Source of the DNA: CAITQP01 sp964533145
GTDB taxonomy: Bacteria > Patescibacteriota > Minisyncoccia > Phycocordibacterales > UBA9973
DNA: 34,475 nt
Direction: 5' to 3'
Assembly (NCBI GenBank): GCA_964533145.1
Contig: CAZHLG010000011.1
Span: 1 to 34,475, forward strand
The notes under the pieces: generated by a model
Databases searched by the model: none
What the model was told of the DNA's origin: nothing
What the model saw: only the letters and a program-made list of their open reading frames with translations
Translations under genes and position numbers: made by a program
Part shown: positions 27,170 through 34,475 of the stretch, in pieces
Layout: each line of letters starts with the position of its first letter
How positions within the stretch are numbered: position 1 is the first letter of the stretch

Positions 27170-27724
27170 ATGAGATTCGTATTCTTTTTAACATCAATCG
27201 TTTTTTCTGCTTCGGTTTTCGGGCAGAACATGGACTCGCTCAGGCAACGCCTGGCTGAGGATTCCGTCATCATTTCCGAATGGTCACGGCAGACCGTGTA
27301 TTGGGACGTCCCGATCGTCGGCAGCATCACTACGAATGCAACGATCTCATTCGAGCGTGTGACGCGGGACGAGTTGCTTCGCATGAGCATCGTGCTCAAG
27401 GCGTGCAAAACATTCGCTCCGGGCAGACTGTACCGGCTCGACAGCAACTACACGCATGTCGTGTATTATCCCGCCCGCGTTCCTGAACCATTGCCGGACG
27501 GCGGCATCGTGGTGCATCCTGGCCCGACGATCTTCGTGTTCTCGCCGAGCCGCCAGTATTTTTATGTCTTCTCGTACAACGAGAAAAGCAGGAAATTCAG
27601 TTTCCGGGTGTACTTTGCGGCGAGCGAGAAGAACGCGGAAGTCGTGGACGCCTGGTATGCGAAAGCCGGAGACGATCCGGTGGGTTGGATTGAAGATCTG
27701 GTCTTCGGGTATATCCGAAGATGA
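27170..27724 (+). CDS. Secreted hypothetical protein, 184 aa
   Basis: Not recognised. The first 18 residues form a signal peptide (MRFVFFLTSIVFSASVFG, cleavage near VFG-QN). The mature part is beta-rich with many aromatics: IISEWSRQTVYWDVPIVGSI, TTNATISFERVTRDELLRM, YTHVVYYPARVPEPLPDG, FVFSPSRQYFYVFSY and a C-terminal AWYAKAGDDPVGWIEDLVFG. It has its own strong promoter within an inverted repeat and an intrinsic terminator 1 nt after the stop, so it is a single-gene unit. Probable exported protein, role unknown. Confidence 0.8.
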   Translation: MRFVFFLTSIVFSASVFGQNMDSLRQRLAEDSVIISEWSRQTVYWDVPIVGSITTNATISFERVTRDELLRMSIVLKACKTFAPGRLYRLDSNYTHVVYYPARVPEPLPDGGIVVHPGPTIFVFSPSRQYFYVFSYNEKSRKFSFRVYFAASEKNAEVVDAWYAKAGDDPVGWIEDLVFGYIRR

Positions 27725-27725
27725 C

Positions 27726-27752
27726 AAGCGCGCAGCGAAGCTGCGCGCTTTT
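27726..27752 (+). terminator. Intrinsic terminator
   Basis: AAGCGCGCAGC/GCTGCGCGCTT perfect 11-bp stem with GAA loop, then TTGTATTTT. Confidence 0.92.
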
Positions 27753-27797
27753 GTATTTTCCGCCGGTATGGCAGTATGCATATATATGTGCAGTCGC

Positions 27798-28328
27798 ATG
27801 GCGAAAAAGATCGATCAGGGCGGCATCGGCGTGATCCCGACAGACACGCTGTTCGGCGTGGTCGGCCGCGCGCACGACGCGGCCGCAGTGGAGCGCATCT
27901 ACGCGCTCAAGGGCCGCGATGAGAACAAGCCGTTCATCATTCTGATCGACTCGATCGCGCGCCTTTCCGAGTTCGGCATCGCGCTGACAGAGACCCAGCG
28001 CGCGTACCTTGCTTCCGTCTGGCCGGGGCCGGTGTCCGTCATCCTTCCGTGCCCGGACGAGCGCTTCGCGTATCTCCATCGCGGCACCGGAGCGCTCGCG
28101 TTCCGCCTGCCGAAGAAGCGCTGGTTGCGCAGTCTTATCAATATGACTGGTCCGCTCGTCGCGCCGTCGGCCAATCCGCAAGGCATGACGCCCGCAGCGA
28201 CCGCTCGCGAAGCGCGGCGTTATTTCGGTGCAGCCGTCGATGCATATGCATGGGGCCTGCCGCGCCGCGGTCGCGCCTCGAAAATAGTCTCGCTCGTCTC
28301 CGGCGAGCCGGTGGTCATCCGCGCTTAA
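27798..28328 (+). CDS. Threonylcarbamoyl-AMP synthase (TsaC/YrdC domain)
   Basis: Makes threonylcarbamoyl-AMP for the universal t6A37 modification of ANN-decoding tRNAs. The 176 residues show the YrdC signature GGIGVIPTDTLFGVVGRAHD (about 8-27), ALKGRDENKPFIILI (the K-x-R nucleotide-binding region), VWPGPVSVIL, FRLPKKRWLRSL and GPLVAPSANPQGMTPA (SAN motif). ATG 27798 is taken as the start; in-frame ATGs at 27786 and 27768 lie close upstream, and TATATG (27783-27788) could be the -10 box for 27798. The stop codon overlaps that of the small minus-strand gene. The partner genes tsaD, tsaB and tsaE are not in the window. Confidence 0.92.
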   Translation: MAKKIDQGGIGVIPTDTLFGVVGRAHDAAAVERIYALKGRDENKPFIILIDSIARLSEFGIALTETQRAYLASVWPGPVSVILPCPDERFAYLHRGTGALAFRLPKKRWLRSLINMTGPLVAPSANPQGMTPAATAREARRYFGAAVDAYAWGLPRRGRASKIVSLVSGEPVVIRA

Positions 28329-28486
28329 GCGGAAGGGCTGCCGTTTTCGCGGCGCATGTTCGCGATCTCGGCGCCGAGATCGCGCAGGCCCGAACGCACG
28401 CGCTCAACGAGCTCCGGATCGGCTGTTTCCGGTTCGGTGTCGTCGAAGGGTTCGTGTTCGAAGGGGAGGAGTGCTGGGCGTTCCAT
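28325..28486 (-). CDS. Small acidic protein, 53 aa, unknown
   Basis: A minus-strand ORF starting MERPALLPFEHEPFDDTEPE and ending IANMRRENGSPSA. It is strongly acidic in the first half and helical in the second (PELVERVRSGLRDLGAEIAN), without a membrane segment. Support comes from a TATACT box 25 nt upstream (28517-28512) and a convergent stop overlap with tsaC (TTAA shared at 28325-28328), the kind of packing seen between real genes here. No family recognised. Confidence 0.55.
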   Translation of the reverse strand: MERPALLPFEHEPFDDTEPETADPELVERVRSGLRDLGAEIANMRRENGSPSA

Positions 28487-28511
28487 GGCGCGTTGAATGT
28501 GTGTCCTTTCT

Positions 28512-28519
28512 AGTATACT
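28512..28519. promoter_or_regulatory. Palindromic -10 serving both strands
   Basis: AGTATACT reads TATACT on both strands. Plus: 9 nt to ATG 28529. Minus: 25 nt to ATG 28486. No strong -35 is visible on either side. Confidence 0.5.
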
Positions 28520-28528
28520 ATGGAGCGT

Positions 28529-29092
28529 ATGGAAAACTCCACTGAAAAACTCGCGCAGCACAAGGGCGGTTTCCCGAAATGGGCGCTCGTCGCCGCCATT
28601 GTCATCGTACTCAACCTGTTCTTCAATTACGCCATCTCGCTCGTGTACAAAGCGCCCGAGTGGAACGCGTACATGGGGACATCGCAGGTCGTCGAACCGA
28701 TCACGACCAAGGAAAAATGCATTGCGGTCGGCGGGCAGTGGACGGAGCCTGATCCGCGCTATGACGCCGAGACCACCGCTCCGGTCAAGGGCGCGACGCA
28801 AGGTTACTGCGATCCGGATTACACCAAGCGCACCGACTATGAGGCTGCGCAGAAGACCTACGAACGCACAGTGTTCATCGTGCTTGTCGTGCTCGGCGTC
28901 TTTGCCATCGTTCTCGGTGCCGTGCTCGCAAACGCCGTGCTCGCGCTCTCGTTCTCTTGGGGCGGCGTGCTCTCGCTCGTCATCGCCAGTGTCCGGTACT
29001 GGAGCAATGCGGATAATCTGCTCAAGGTCGCCATCCTTGCCGCTGCGCTCGGCGCGCTCATCTGGATCTCGGTGCGCAAATTCGGAAAATAA
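28529..29092 (+). CDS. Multi-pass membrane protein, 187 aa
   Basis: Not recognised by function. One membrane segment near the N-terminus (about 19-38, WALVAAIVIVLNLFFNYAIS), an extracytoplasmic loop of about 75 residues with two Cys (KEKCIAVGGQWTEPDP and GYCDPDYTKR) that could form a disulfide, then three closely spaced C-terminal membrane segments (FIVLVVLGVFAIVLGAVLAN; LSFSWGGVLSLVIA; VAILAAALGALIWISV). The start is ATG 28529 rather than 28520, because the latter directly abuts the -10 box. leuS begins 11 nt after the stop, so it probably leads a unit of this gene, leuS and murJ. Confidence 0.78.
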   Translation: MENSTEKLAQHKGGFPKWALVAAIVIVLNLFFNYAISLVYKAPEWNAYMGTSQVVEPITTKEKCIAVGGQWTEPDPRYDAETTAPVKGATQGYCDPDYTKRTDYEAAQKTYERTVFIVLVVLGVFAIVLGAVLANAVLALSFSWGGVLSLVIASVRYWSNADNLLKVAILAAALGALIWISVRKFGK

Positions 29093-29103
29093 GACACGAC
29101 GGC

Positions 29104-31152
29104 ATGCGCGAGTACGATCATCTGAAAATCGAGAAGGAGTGGCAGGACGCGTGGAAGCGCGGGAAGACGTATAAGACGCTTTCGGCTTTTGCCGCGAAGC
29201 TCCGCAAGAAAAAGCCTTTTTATGTGCTCGACATGTTCCCGTATCCCTCCGGAGCGGGTTTGCATGTGGGGCATCCGCGCGGATACATCGGCTCGGATGT
29301 CATAGCGCGCAAGCGCCGCATGGAAGGATACAATGTGCTGCATCCCATGGGCTACGACGCCTTCGGTCTGCCCGCGGAGCAGTATGCCATCCAGAACAAG
29401 ATCCATCCGCGCGCTGCCGTGCTCGAGAACGTGCGGACTTTCGAGCGGCAGCTCTCGACCATCGGTTTCTCGTACGACTGGTCGCGCGCCGTGAACACGA
29501 CCGATCCCGAATACTACAAGTGGACGCAGTGGATATTCCTCAAGATCTACGATTCGTGGTTCGACACCGTTGCGCAGAAGGCGCGGCCGATCGCCGAGCT
29601 CGAGAAGATCTTTGCCGAGAGCGGCAACAAAATAGTCTCCGCCTGGCACTCGTATGAAGGTCATTTCAGCGCGGACGAGTGGCGCGCATTGAGTCCGCTC
29701 AAGAAGCAGGAGACGCTCATGCACTACCGCCTCGCCTACGAAGGCTACTCGGAAGTGAACTGGTGCCCGGAGCTCGGCACCGTGCTCGCCAACGACGAGA
29801 TCGTGGATGGCCCGAACGGTCCTGTCTCCGAGCGCGGCGGTCATCCCGTGGAGAAGAAGCGCATGCGCCAGTGGTTCATGCGTATCACGGCATACGCCGA
29901 GCGATTGCTCGGCGGCCTCGACGCCCTCAAGTGGCCCGAGCATCTCAAGGAGATACAGCGCAACTGGATCGGCCGCGACGACTCGACCGGCATCGTGACG
30001 TATCAGATGCGCGACGCCGTCTTTGCCCGCCAGCGTTATTGGGGCGAGCCTATTCCGCTTGCGAAAGACGCGGACGGTATCATCCATCCCGTTTCAGGAA
30101 AGAAATTGCCGCTCGAACTGCCCGACGTGGCAAGCTATGAGCCGTCCGGCACGGGCGAGGGTCCGCTTGCGACCGTGCCCGCATGGACAGCTGCCGGCTA
30201 TGAGACCAACACGATGCCCGGCTGGGCCGGCAGCTCGTGGTATTTCCTGCGCTATTGCGATCCGAAAAACAAGAAAGCGTTTGCCGGCGCGAAAGAACTC
30301 GCGTACTGGTTCGACGCGAAGCGCGGCGGCGTGGATGTGTATGTCGGCGGAGCCGAACATGCGACCGGCCACCTCCTCTATGCGCGCTTCTGGCATAAAG
30401 TGCTCCATGACTACGGCCTCGTTCCGACGGACGAGCCCTTCGCGCTCCTGCGCAATCAGGGCATGATCCTTGCCTCCGACAGCCGCAAGATGAGCAAGCG
30501 CTGGGGTAATGTGATCAATCCGGACGATATCGTGCACGAGTACGGCGCCGACACGCTCCGGGTATACGAGATGTTCATGGGTCCGTTCGACGCCTCGTTG
30601 CCGTGGAGCACGGAGAGCATCATCGGCTCGCGGCGTTTCCTTGAGCGCGTCTGGCGGCTTGCCGGCAGAGTGTCCGCATCCGCGAATGCCGCTTCGTATG
30701 AGCGCGCGCTGGCCGTTGCCATTAAAAAAGTGACCGACGACATTGAATCGTTCGGTTTCAACACGGCGGTGTCCGCGATGATGATCTGCCTCAACGAGCT
30801 CGAAAAAGCCGATGCTGTCGCGGCTGCCGATTACAAAAAGTTCCTGCAGCTGCTCGCGCCGTTCGCGCCGCATATGACGGAAGAGCTGTGGAAGACGCTC
30901 GGCGAGAAAAAATCCATCCATCTTTCCGGCTGGCCGTCCTATGATCCCGCACAGCTCGAGTCCGAGACCATCACCATCGTCGTGCAGGTCAACAGCAAGA
31001 ACAAAGCCGAGCTGTCGGTCCCGCGCAGCATGGCGGAGGGGGAGATCAAGGCGCTCGCGCTTGCCGACGGCAAAGTGGCCGCTGCGCTTGCCGGCAAAGA
31101 GCCGAAAAAAGTCATTTATGTCCCTGGCCGGCTGGTGAATATCGTCGCATGA
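29104..31152 (+). CDS. leuS: Leucyl-tRNA synthetase lacking the CP1 editing domain
   Basis: Charges tRNA-Leu. Class I features are HVGH (54-57, HIGH motif) after FPYPSGAGL, YDAFGLPAEQYAI, EVNWCPELGTVLANDEIVDG, SSWYFLRY, VGGAEHATGHLLYARFWHK, and KMSKR (462-466, KMSKS motif). Usual length is 800-880; here it is 682. The post-transfer editing domain, about 190 residues between NWIGRS and YRLRDWxxSRQRYWG, is reduced to about nine residues (287-303: NWIGRDDSTGIVTYQMR), followed directly by FARQRYWGEPIP. The leucine-specific insertion before KMSKS is also missing. By contrast, a helical insertion (about 161-205, from KARPIAELEKIFAE) resembles the Bacteroidetes-type LeuRS. The C-terminal tRNA-binding domain (IVVQVNSKNKAELSVP) is present. 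murJ overlaps by 4 nt. Confidence 0.97.
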   Translation: MREYDHLKIEKEWQDAWKRGKTYKTLSAFAAKLRKKKPFYVLDMFPYPSGAGLHVGHPRGYIGSDVIARKRRMEGYNVLHPMGYDAFGLPAEQYAIQNKIHPRAAVLENVRTFERQLSTIGFSYDWSRAVNTTDPEYYKWTQWIFLKIYDSWFDTVAQKARPIAELEKIFAESGNKIVSAWHSYEGHFSADEWRALSPLKKQETLMHYRLAYEGYSEVNWCPELGTVLANDEIVDGPNGPVSERGGHPVEKKRMRQWFMRITAYAERLLGGLDALKWPEHLKEIQRNWIGRDDSTGIVTYQMRDAVFARQRYWGEPIPLAKDADGIIHPVSGKKLPLELPDVASYEPSGTGEGPLATVPAWTAAGYETNTMPGWAGSSWYFLRYCDPKNKKAFAGAKELAYWFDAKRGGVDVYVGGAEHATGHLLYARFWHKVLHDYGLVPTDEPFALLRNQGMILASDSRKMSKRWGNVINPDDIVHEYGADTLRVYEMFMGPFDASLPWSTESIIGSRRFLERVWRLAGRVSASANAASYERALAVAIKKVTDDIESFGFNTAVSAMMICLNELEKADAVAAADYKKFLQLLAPFAPHMTEELWKTLGEKKSIHLSGWPSYDPAQLESETITIVVQVNSKNKAELSVPRSMAEGEIKALALADGKVAAALAGKEPKKVIYVPGRLVNIVA

Positions 31153-32831
31153 TCCGCCGCCTGCTCTCCATGGTCAATAAGCGCTTTCAGGGCATGCACG
31201 AGGCGGCCATTTTGCTCGGCGTGTTCTCCCTTGTCTCGCAGCTCATCGGCCTTGCACGCGACCGCATGCTCGCGCATACGATCGGACCATCGGCAACGCT
31301 CGATACTTATTATGCCGCATTCCGCATTCCGGACCTGATTTTCCTGTCCGTCGCGTCGCTTGCCTCGATCACCGTGCTTATGCCGTTCATCGTCTCGCGC
31401 ATGGACTCGGGCGGCAAGGAATCGGCCAAGGCATTCTTCGACGAAGTCCTTTCGGGCTTCTTTTTGCTGCTTGTGCTGGTTTCGGGCGCGGTCTTCGTGC
31501 TCATGCCGTATCTGGCGCGTTTCGTTGCTCCGGGTTTTGCGCCGGCGGAACTTGCGCAGCTCGTGACTGCGAGCCGCATCATGCTGCTGTCGCCGATATT
31601 CATCGGTCTTTCGAACATGCTTGGCACGGTCACGCAGCTCATGCGCAAGTTCTTTATCTTTTCCTTATCGCCGATTTTCTACAACCTCGGCATCGTGATC
31701 GGCATCATCTTCTTCTACCCGCGCTTCGGAACTGCCGGTCTGGCGGGCGGCGTGGCGCTCGGCGCCGTGCTGCATGTGCTCGTACAGCTTCCGACCGTGG
31801 TGCAGGCGGGCTTCGCGCCGCGGCTGCTTGCGCGCTGGAAAGCCGTAACGCTCCGCCAGGTCGCCGGCGTGTCGCTGCCGCGCACGCTCGGACTGTCCAT
31901 GAACTCCATCGCACTGCTGGTGATCATGGCCATGGGCTCGACGCTCGGCGCGGGATCGATCTCGATATTCAATTTCGCGTTCAACCTTGAGACTGTGCCG
32001 GTCGGTATCATTGGTGTGTCGTACTCGGTGGCCGTGTTCCCGATCCTCGCCGAGGCTTTTTCGCGCGGCAGGAGGGAAGAGTGGCAGAGTGCAATCCTTT
32101 CGGCCGTGCGCCAGGTCGTTTTCTGGTCGCTGCCGCTCATGGCACTGCTCATCGTGGTGCGCGCGCAGATCGTGCGCGTGACGCTCGGTTCGGGCGCGTT
32201 CTCGTGGAGCGACACCCGTCTGACGGCTGCGTGCCTCGCGCTCTTTGCCGTCGGTCTGGTCGCGCAGAATCTCGTCCTTGTCTCGACCCGCGCATTTTAT
32301 GCCGCACATAACACAAAGACGCCGCTCGTCATAAACGCCTGCTGTTCCGTGCTTATCGTCGGTCTTGCTGCGGCGCTGCTCGGAGCGTTCGGTCGGTTCC
32401 CGTTCTTCCGCTACTTCATGGAATCGCTTCTGCGCGTCGATGGCGTGCCCGGCACCGAGGTGCTCATGCTGCCGCTCGCGTATTCGGTCGGAACACTGCT
32501 CAATGCGCTGTTGCACTGGATCGACATGCGCCGCACGTACCTGACCTCGGCCGGCAATCTGCCGCGGACGCTTTTCGAGGCTCTTGGTGCGGCGTTTGCC
32601 GTCGGCATCACGGCTTACGGTATGCTCGCCGTGCTCGCGCGGGTCTTTTCGCTCGAGACATTCTGGGGCGTGCTCTTGCAGGGCGGCATTGCCTCGCTGG
32701 CCGGCGCCCTGGCGGGCGCCGGCCTCCTCCTGCTCCTCAAAAGCGAGACCTTTCTCGAGCTCGTTGCCGCATTGCGCAAAAAATTCTGGAAAGTGGATCT
32801 CGTGACGAGCGAGGAACCGAAGGAAAAATAA
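31149..32831 (+). CDS. murJ: Lipid II flippase MurJ (MviN)
   Basis: Moves the peptidoglycan precursor lipid II across the membrane. The 560-residue MOP-superfamily protein has about 14 membrane segments. It starts with the conserved AAILLGVFSLVSQLIGLARD (basic gate residues in LARDR), ATLDTYYAAFRIPDLIF, SITVLMPFIVSRMDSGGKES, then LSPIFYNLGIVIGIIFFYPR and NFAFNLETVPVGIIGVSYSV. The last segments end before a short basic tail (FWKVDLVTSEEPKEK). Its ATG overlaps the leuS stop (ATGA), so translation is probably coupled. Together with mreB and mreC it shows that the cell builds its own murein. Confidence 0.95.
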   Translation: MIRRLLSMVNKRFQGMHEAAILLGVFSLVSQLIGLARDRMLAHTIGPSATLDTYYAAFRIPDLIFLSVASLASITVLMPFIVSRMDSGGKESAKAFFDEVLSGFFLLLVLVSGAVFVLMPYLARFVAPGFAPAELAQLVTASRIMLLSPIFIGLSNMLGTVTQLMRKFFIFSLSPIFYNLGIVIGIIFFYPRFGTAGLAGGVALGAVLHVLVQLPTVVQAGFAPRLLARWKAVTLRQVAGVSLPRTLGLSMNSIALLVIMAMGSTLGAGSISIFNFAFNLETVPVGIIGVSYSVAVFPILAEAFSRGRREEWQSAILSAVRQVVFWSLPLMALLIVVRAQIVRVTLGSGAFSWSDTRLTAACLALFAVGLVAQNLVLVSTRAFYAAHNTKTPLVINACCSVLIVGLAAALLGAFGRFPFFRYFMESLLRVDGVPGTEVLMLPLAYSVGTLLNALLHWIDMRRTYLTSAGNLPRTLFEALGAAFAVGITAYGMLAVLARVFSLETFWGVLLQGGIASLAGALAGAGLLLLLKSETFLELVAALRKKFWKVDLVTSEEPKEK

Positions 32832-32867
32832 AATACTGCTCTGTGAAAGTATTTACTGTCGGGCCAT

Positions 32868-32895
32868 TTGAATTAAAGGCTTTTTCTGCTAGTAT
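32868..32895 (+). promoter_or_regulatory. Promoter of lepA
   Basis: TTGAAT (32868-32873), 16-nt spacer, TAGTAT (32890-32895), 12 nt to ATG 32908. Confidence 0.7.
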
Positions 32896-32907
32896 GGCCG
32901 CATAGAC

Positions 32908-34475
32908 ATGGATCTCTCCCGCATACGCAATTTCAGCATCATCGCGCACATCGACCACGGCAAATCGACGCTTGCCGACCGTATGCTCGAGGTCACCGGC
33001 ACGATCGAGGCGCGCAAGATGCGCGACCAGGTGCTCGACAACATGGAGCTTGAGCGCGAGCGCGGCATCACGATCAAGATGCAGCCCGTGCGCATGGCGC
33101 ACATGCATAAGGGCGCCGAGTACCAGCTCAATCTCATCGACACGCCGGGGCACATCGACTTCTCGTACGAAGTCTCGCGCGCGCTCAAGGCCGTCGAGGG
33201 TTCGATTCTGCTCGTGGACGCCACGCAGGGCGTGCAGGCGCAGACGCTCACGACGCTCGAGGCCGCCCGCAAGGAGGGGCTGGTCATCGTGCCGGCCGTC
33301 TCCAAGATCGACTCGCCGCTCGCGCGTCCCGACGAGGTCAAGCTCGAGATCGCGGCGCTGCTCGACATCGACCCGGACACGATCCTTGAGGTCTCCGGAC
33401 GCACCGGCCAAGGCGTCGAGGAGCTCTTGCAGGCAGTGATCGATCGCGTCCCGCCGCCGCGGAGCGAGAACAAGAACGGCCTGCAGGCGCTTGTCTTCGA
33501 TTTCAAATACGACGACCATCGCGGCGTCATCGTGTACGTGCGCGTGTTCGAAGGATCGGTCAAACGCCACGACCGCCTGCTTTTTTCGGTGGCGGGAGAG
33601 ACGTTCATCGCGCTTGAGGTCGGCGTCTTCACGCCGGACGAGGAGTCGCGCGGCGCGCTCTCTGCGGGCGAGATCGGCTACATCGTGACGGGCGTGAAGC
33701 AGCCGGGCATCGCGAGCGTGGGCGACACGATCACCATGGAAAAAGGCGCGCTGCCGGCGCTCGGCGGCTACGACAATCCGCGCCCGGTCGTGTGGGCGTC
33801 GATTTATCCGGAAAGCCAGGACGATTTTCCGCTGCTGCGGACGGCGCTCAGCCGGCTTAAGCTCTCCGACTCGGCCTTTACCTTCGAAGAGGAGGCGAGC
33901 GGCGCACTCGGCCGCGGTTTCCGAGCCGGTTTCCTCGGCATGCTGCATCTTGAGATCATCACGGAGCGCCTGCGTCGCGAGTTCCGCCTGGAACTCATCG
34001 TGACGACGCCGTCGATCACGTATGTGGTGACCAAACGCGGCGGGCAGAAGGAGACGATTTATTCTCCGCACTTGTTCCCGAACGACGGCGAAGTGGTCGC
34101 CGTGGAAGAGCCCTGGGCGAGCATCCGGATCATCACGCCGGCGGAATACATCAGCCTGCTCATGCCGTTCCTGTACGATCATGAAGCTGAGGTCGGGGAG
34201 ACGGAGAGTTTTGGCGAAGGCCGGTCTGCCGTGTCCGTCATGATGCCGCTACGCGAGATGATGCGCGGGTTCTTCGATGAGCTCAAGAGCGCGACGAGCG
34301 GTTATGCGTCCATCACGTACACGCTTGCGGGCCTGCGGCCTGCGTCGGTCACGCGTCTCGATATCTTGATCGCCGGCGAGTCCGTGCCTGCCTTTACGCG
34401 CGTCATCGCCCGCCGCCGCGCCCAGGAAGAAGCGGACGAAGCGACGGAAAAGCTGCAGAACCTGCTGCCGCGCCA
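32908..34475 (+). CDS. lepA: Elongation factor 4 (LepA), 3' end beyond window
   Basis: Ribosome-associated GTPase that acts on stalled or mis-translocated ribosomes. 522 of about 600 residues are present. G1 AHIDHGKST (13-21), the switch I region QVLDNMELERERGITI, G3 DTPGHIDFSYEVSRAL, and G4 SKID (132-135), where Asn of the NKxD consensus is replaced by Ser. Domain II (LVFDFKYDDHRGVIVYVRVF), the LepA-specific RRGFRAGFLGMLHLEII-type segment (ALGRGFRAGFLGMLHLEIIT here), and the start of the C-terminal domain (GRSAVSVMMPLREMMRGFFD) follow. The start is fixed by the conserved MDLSRIRNFSIIAHIDHGK. The frame is open to the end of the window. Confidence 0.96.
   Translation, partial: MDLSRIRNFSIIAHIDHGKSTLADRMLEVTGTIEARKMRDQVLDNMELERERGITIKMQPVRMAHMHKGAEYQLNLIDTPGHIDFSYEVSRALKAVEGSILLVDATQGVQAQTLTTLEAARKEGLVIVPAVSKIDSPLARPDEVKLEIAALLDIDPDTILEVSGRTGQGVEELLQAVIDRVPPPRSENKNGLQALVFDFKYDDHRGVIVYVRVFEGSVKRHDRLLFSVAGETFIALEVGVFTPDEESRGALSAGEIGYIVTGVKQPGIASVGDTITMEKGALPALGGYDNPRPVVWASIYPESQDDFPLLRTALSRLKLSDSAFTFEEEASGALGRGFRAGFLGMLHLEIITERLRREFRLELIVTTPSITYVVTKRGGQKETIYSPHLFPNDGEVVAVEEPWASIRIITPAEYISLLMPFLYDHEAEVGETESFGEGRSAVSVMMPLREMMRGFFDELKSATSGYASITYTLAGLRPASVTRLDILIAGESVPAFTRVIARRRAQEEADEATEKLQNLLPR

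Overview
The window is a gene-dense, GC-rich bacterial chromosome segment, most like a member of the Candidate Phyla Radiation (Patescibacteria, Parcubacteria-like). The signs are very short intergenic gaps, pared-down versions of universal proteins (LeuRS and ProRS without editing domains, UvrC without its C-terminal tail), and a VirD4-like ATPase with a CxxC zinc ribbon and Pro-rich tail next to a lamin-tail surface protein. TGA is used as a stop (uvrC, tgt, leuS), so the recoded Gracilibacteria/Absconditabacteria code does not apply. The lineage is an inference from gene content; no 16S rRNA is present.

Region by region: 1-492 holds the 5' part of rpsB (minus strand). 684-3326 is a complete diversity-generating retroelement (DGR): a target gene with a C-terminal variable repeat (VR), a template repeat (TR) differing from it only at adenines, an inverted avd gene, and a DGR-type reverse transcriptase. 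3359-6502 holds proS-mreB-mreC. 6543-9119 holds a small basic ORF, tgt, two small ORFs and a structured RNA candidate. 9153-16475 carries uvrB, uvrA and uvrC, with small envelope-type ORFs between them. 16517-17905 holds a Ddl-like ATP-grasp gene and five tRNAs. 17906-18740 is an AT-rich patch. 18784-24526 holds glutamate dehydrogenase, the VirD4-like ATPase, the lamin-tail protein and a family-4 uracil-DNA glycosylase. 24523-28328 holds NDH-2, a helical ORF, ychF, a secreted ORF and a TsaC/YrdC protein. 28325-34475 holds small ORFs, leuS, murJ and 5' lepA.

The most interesting system is the DGR. TR (1776-1889) and VR (1398-1511) align without gaps over 114 nt and differ at 15 positions, every one an adenine in TR. 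Between avd (minus) and the RT gene (plus), the two 5' ends overlap across nine tandem copies of GGACC (2264-2308). Each gene has an ATG 8-9 nt after a -10 box on the far side of this tract (2236 for RT, 2330 for avd). Both are out of frame with nine copies, and both come into frame together when the copy number is 2 modulo 3 (5, 8, 11). This looks like a shared, bidirectional phase switch for the mutagenesis machinery, or an assembly or slippage error that mimics one.

A second theme is leaderless expression. At least a dozen genes have a -10 hexamer ending 6-9 nt before the start codon, which would put the transcription start on or within a few bases of the start. A third theme is extreme compaction, such as convergent stop codons sharing the loop of one terminator. 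Several small proteins (35-53 aa) are supported by promoter or terminator context, although they are too short for routine gene calling.
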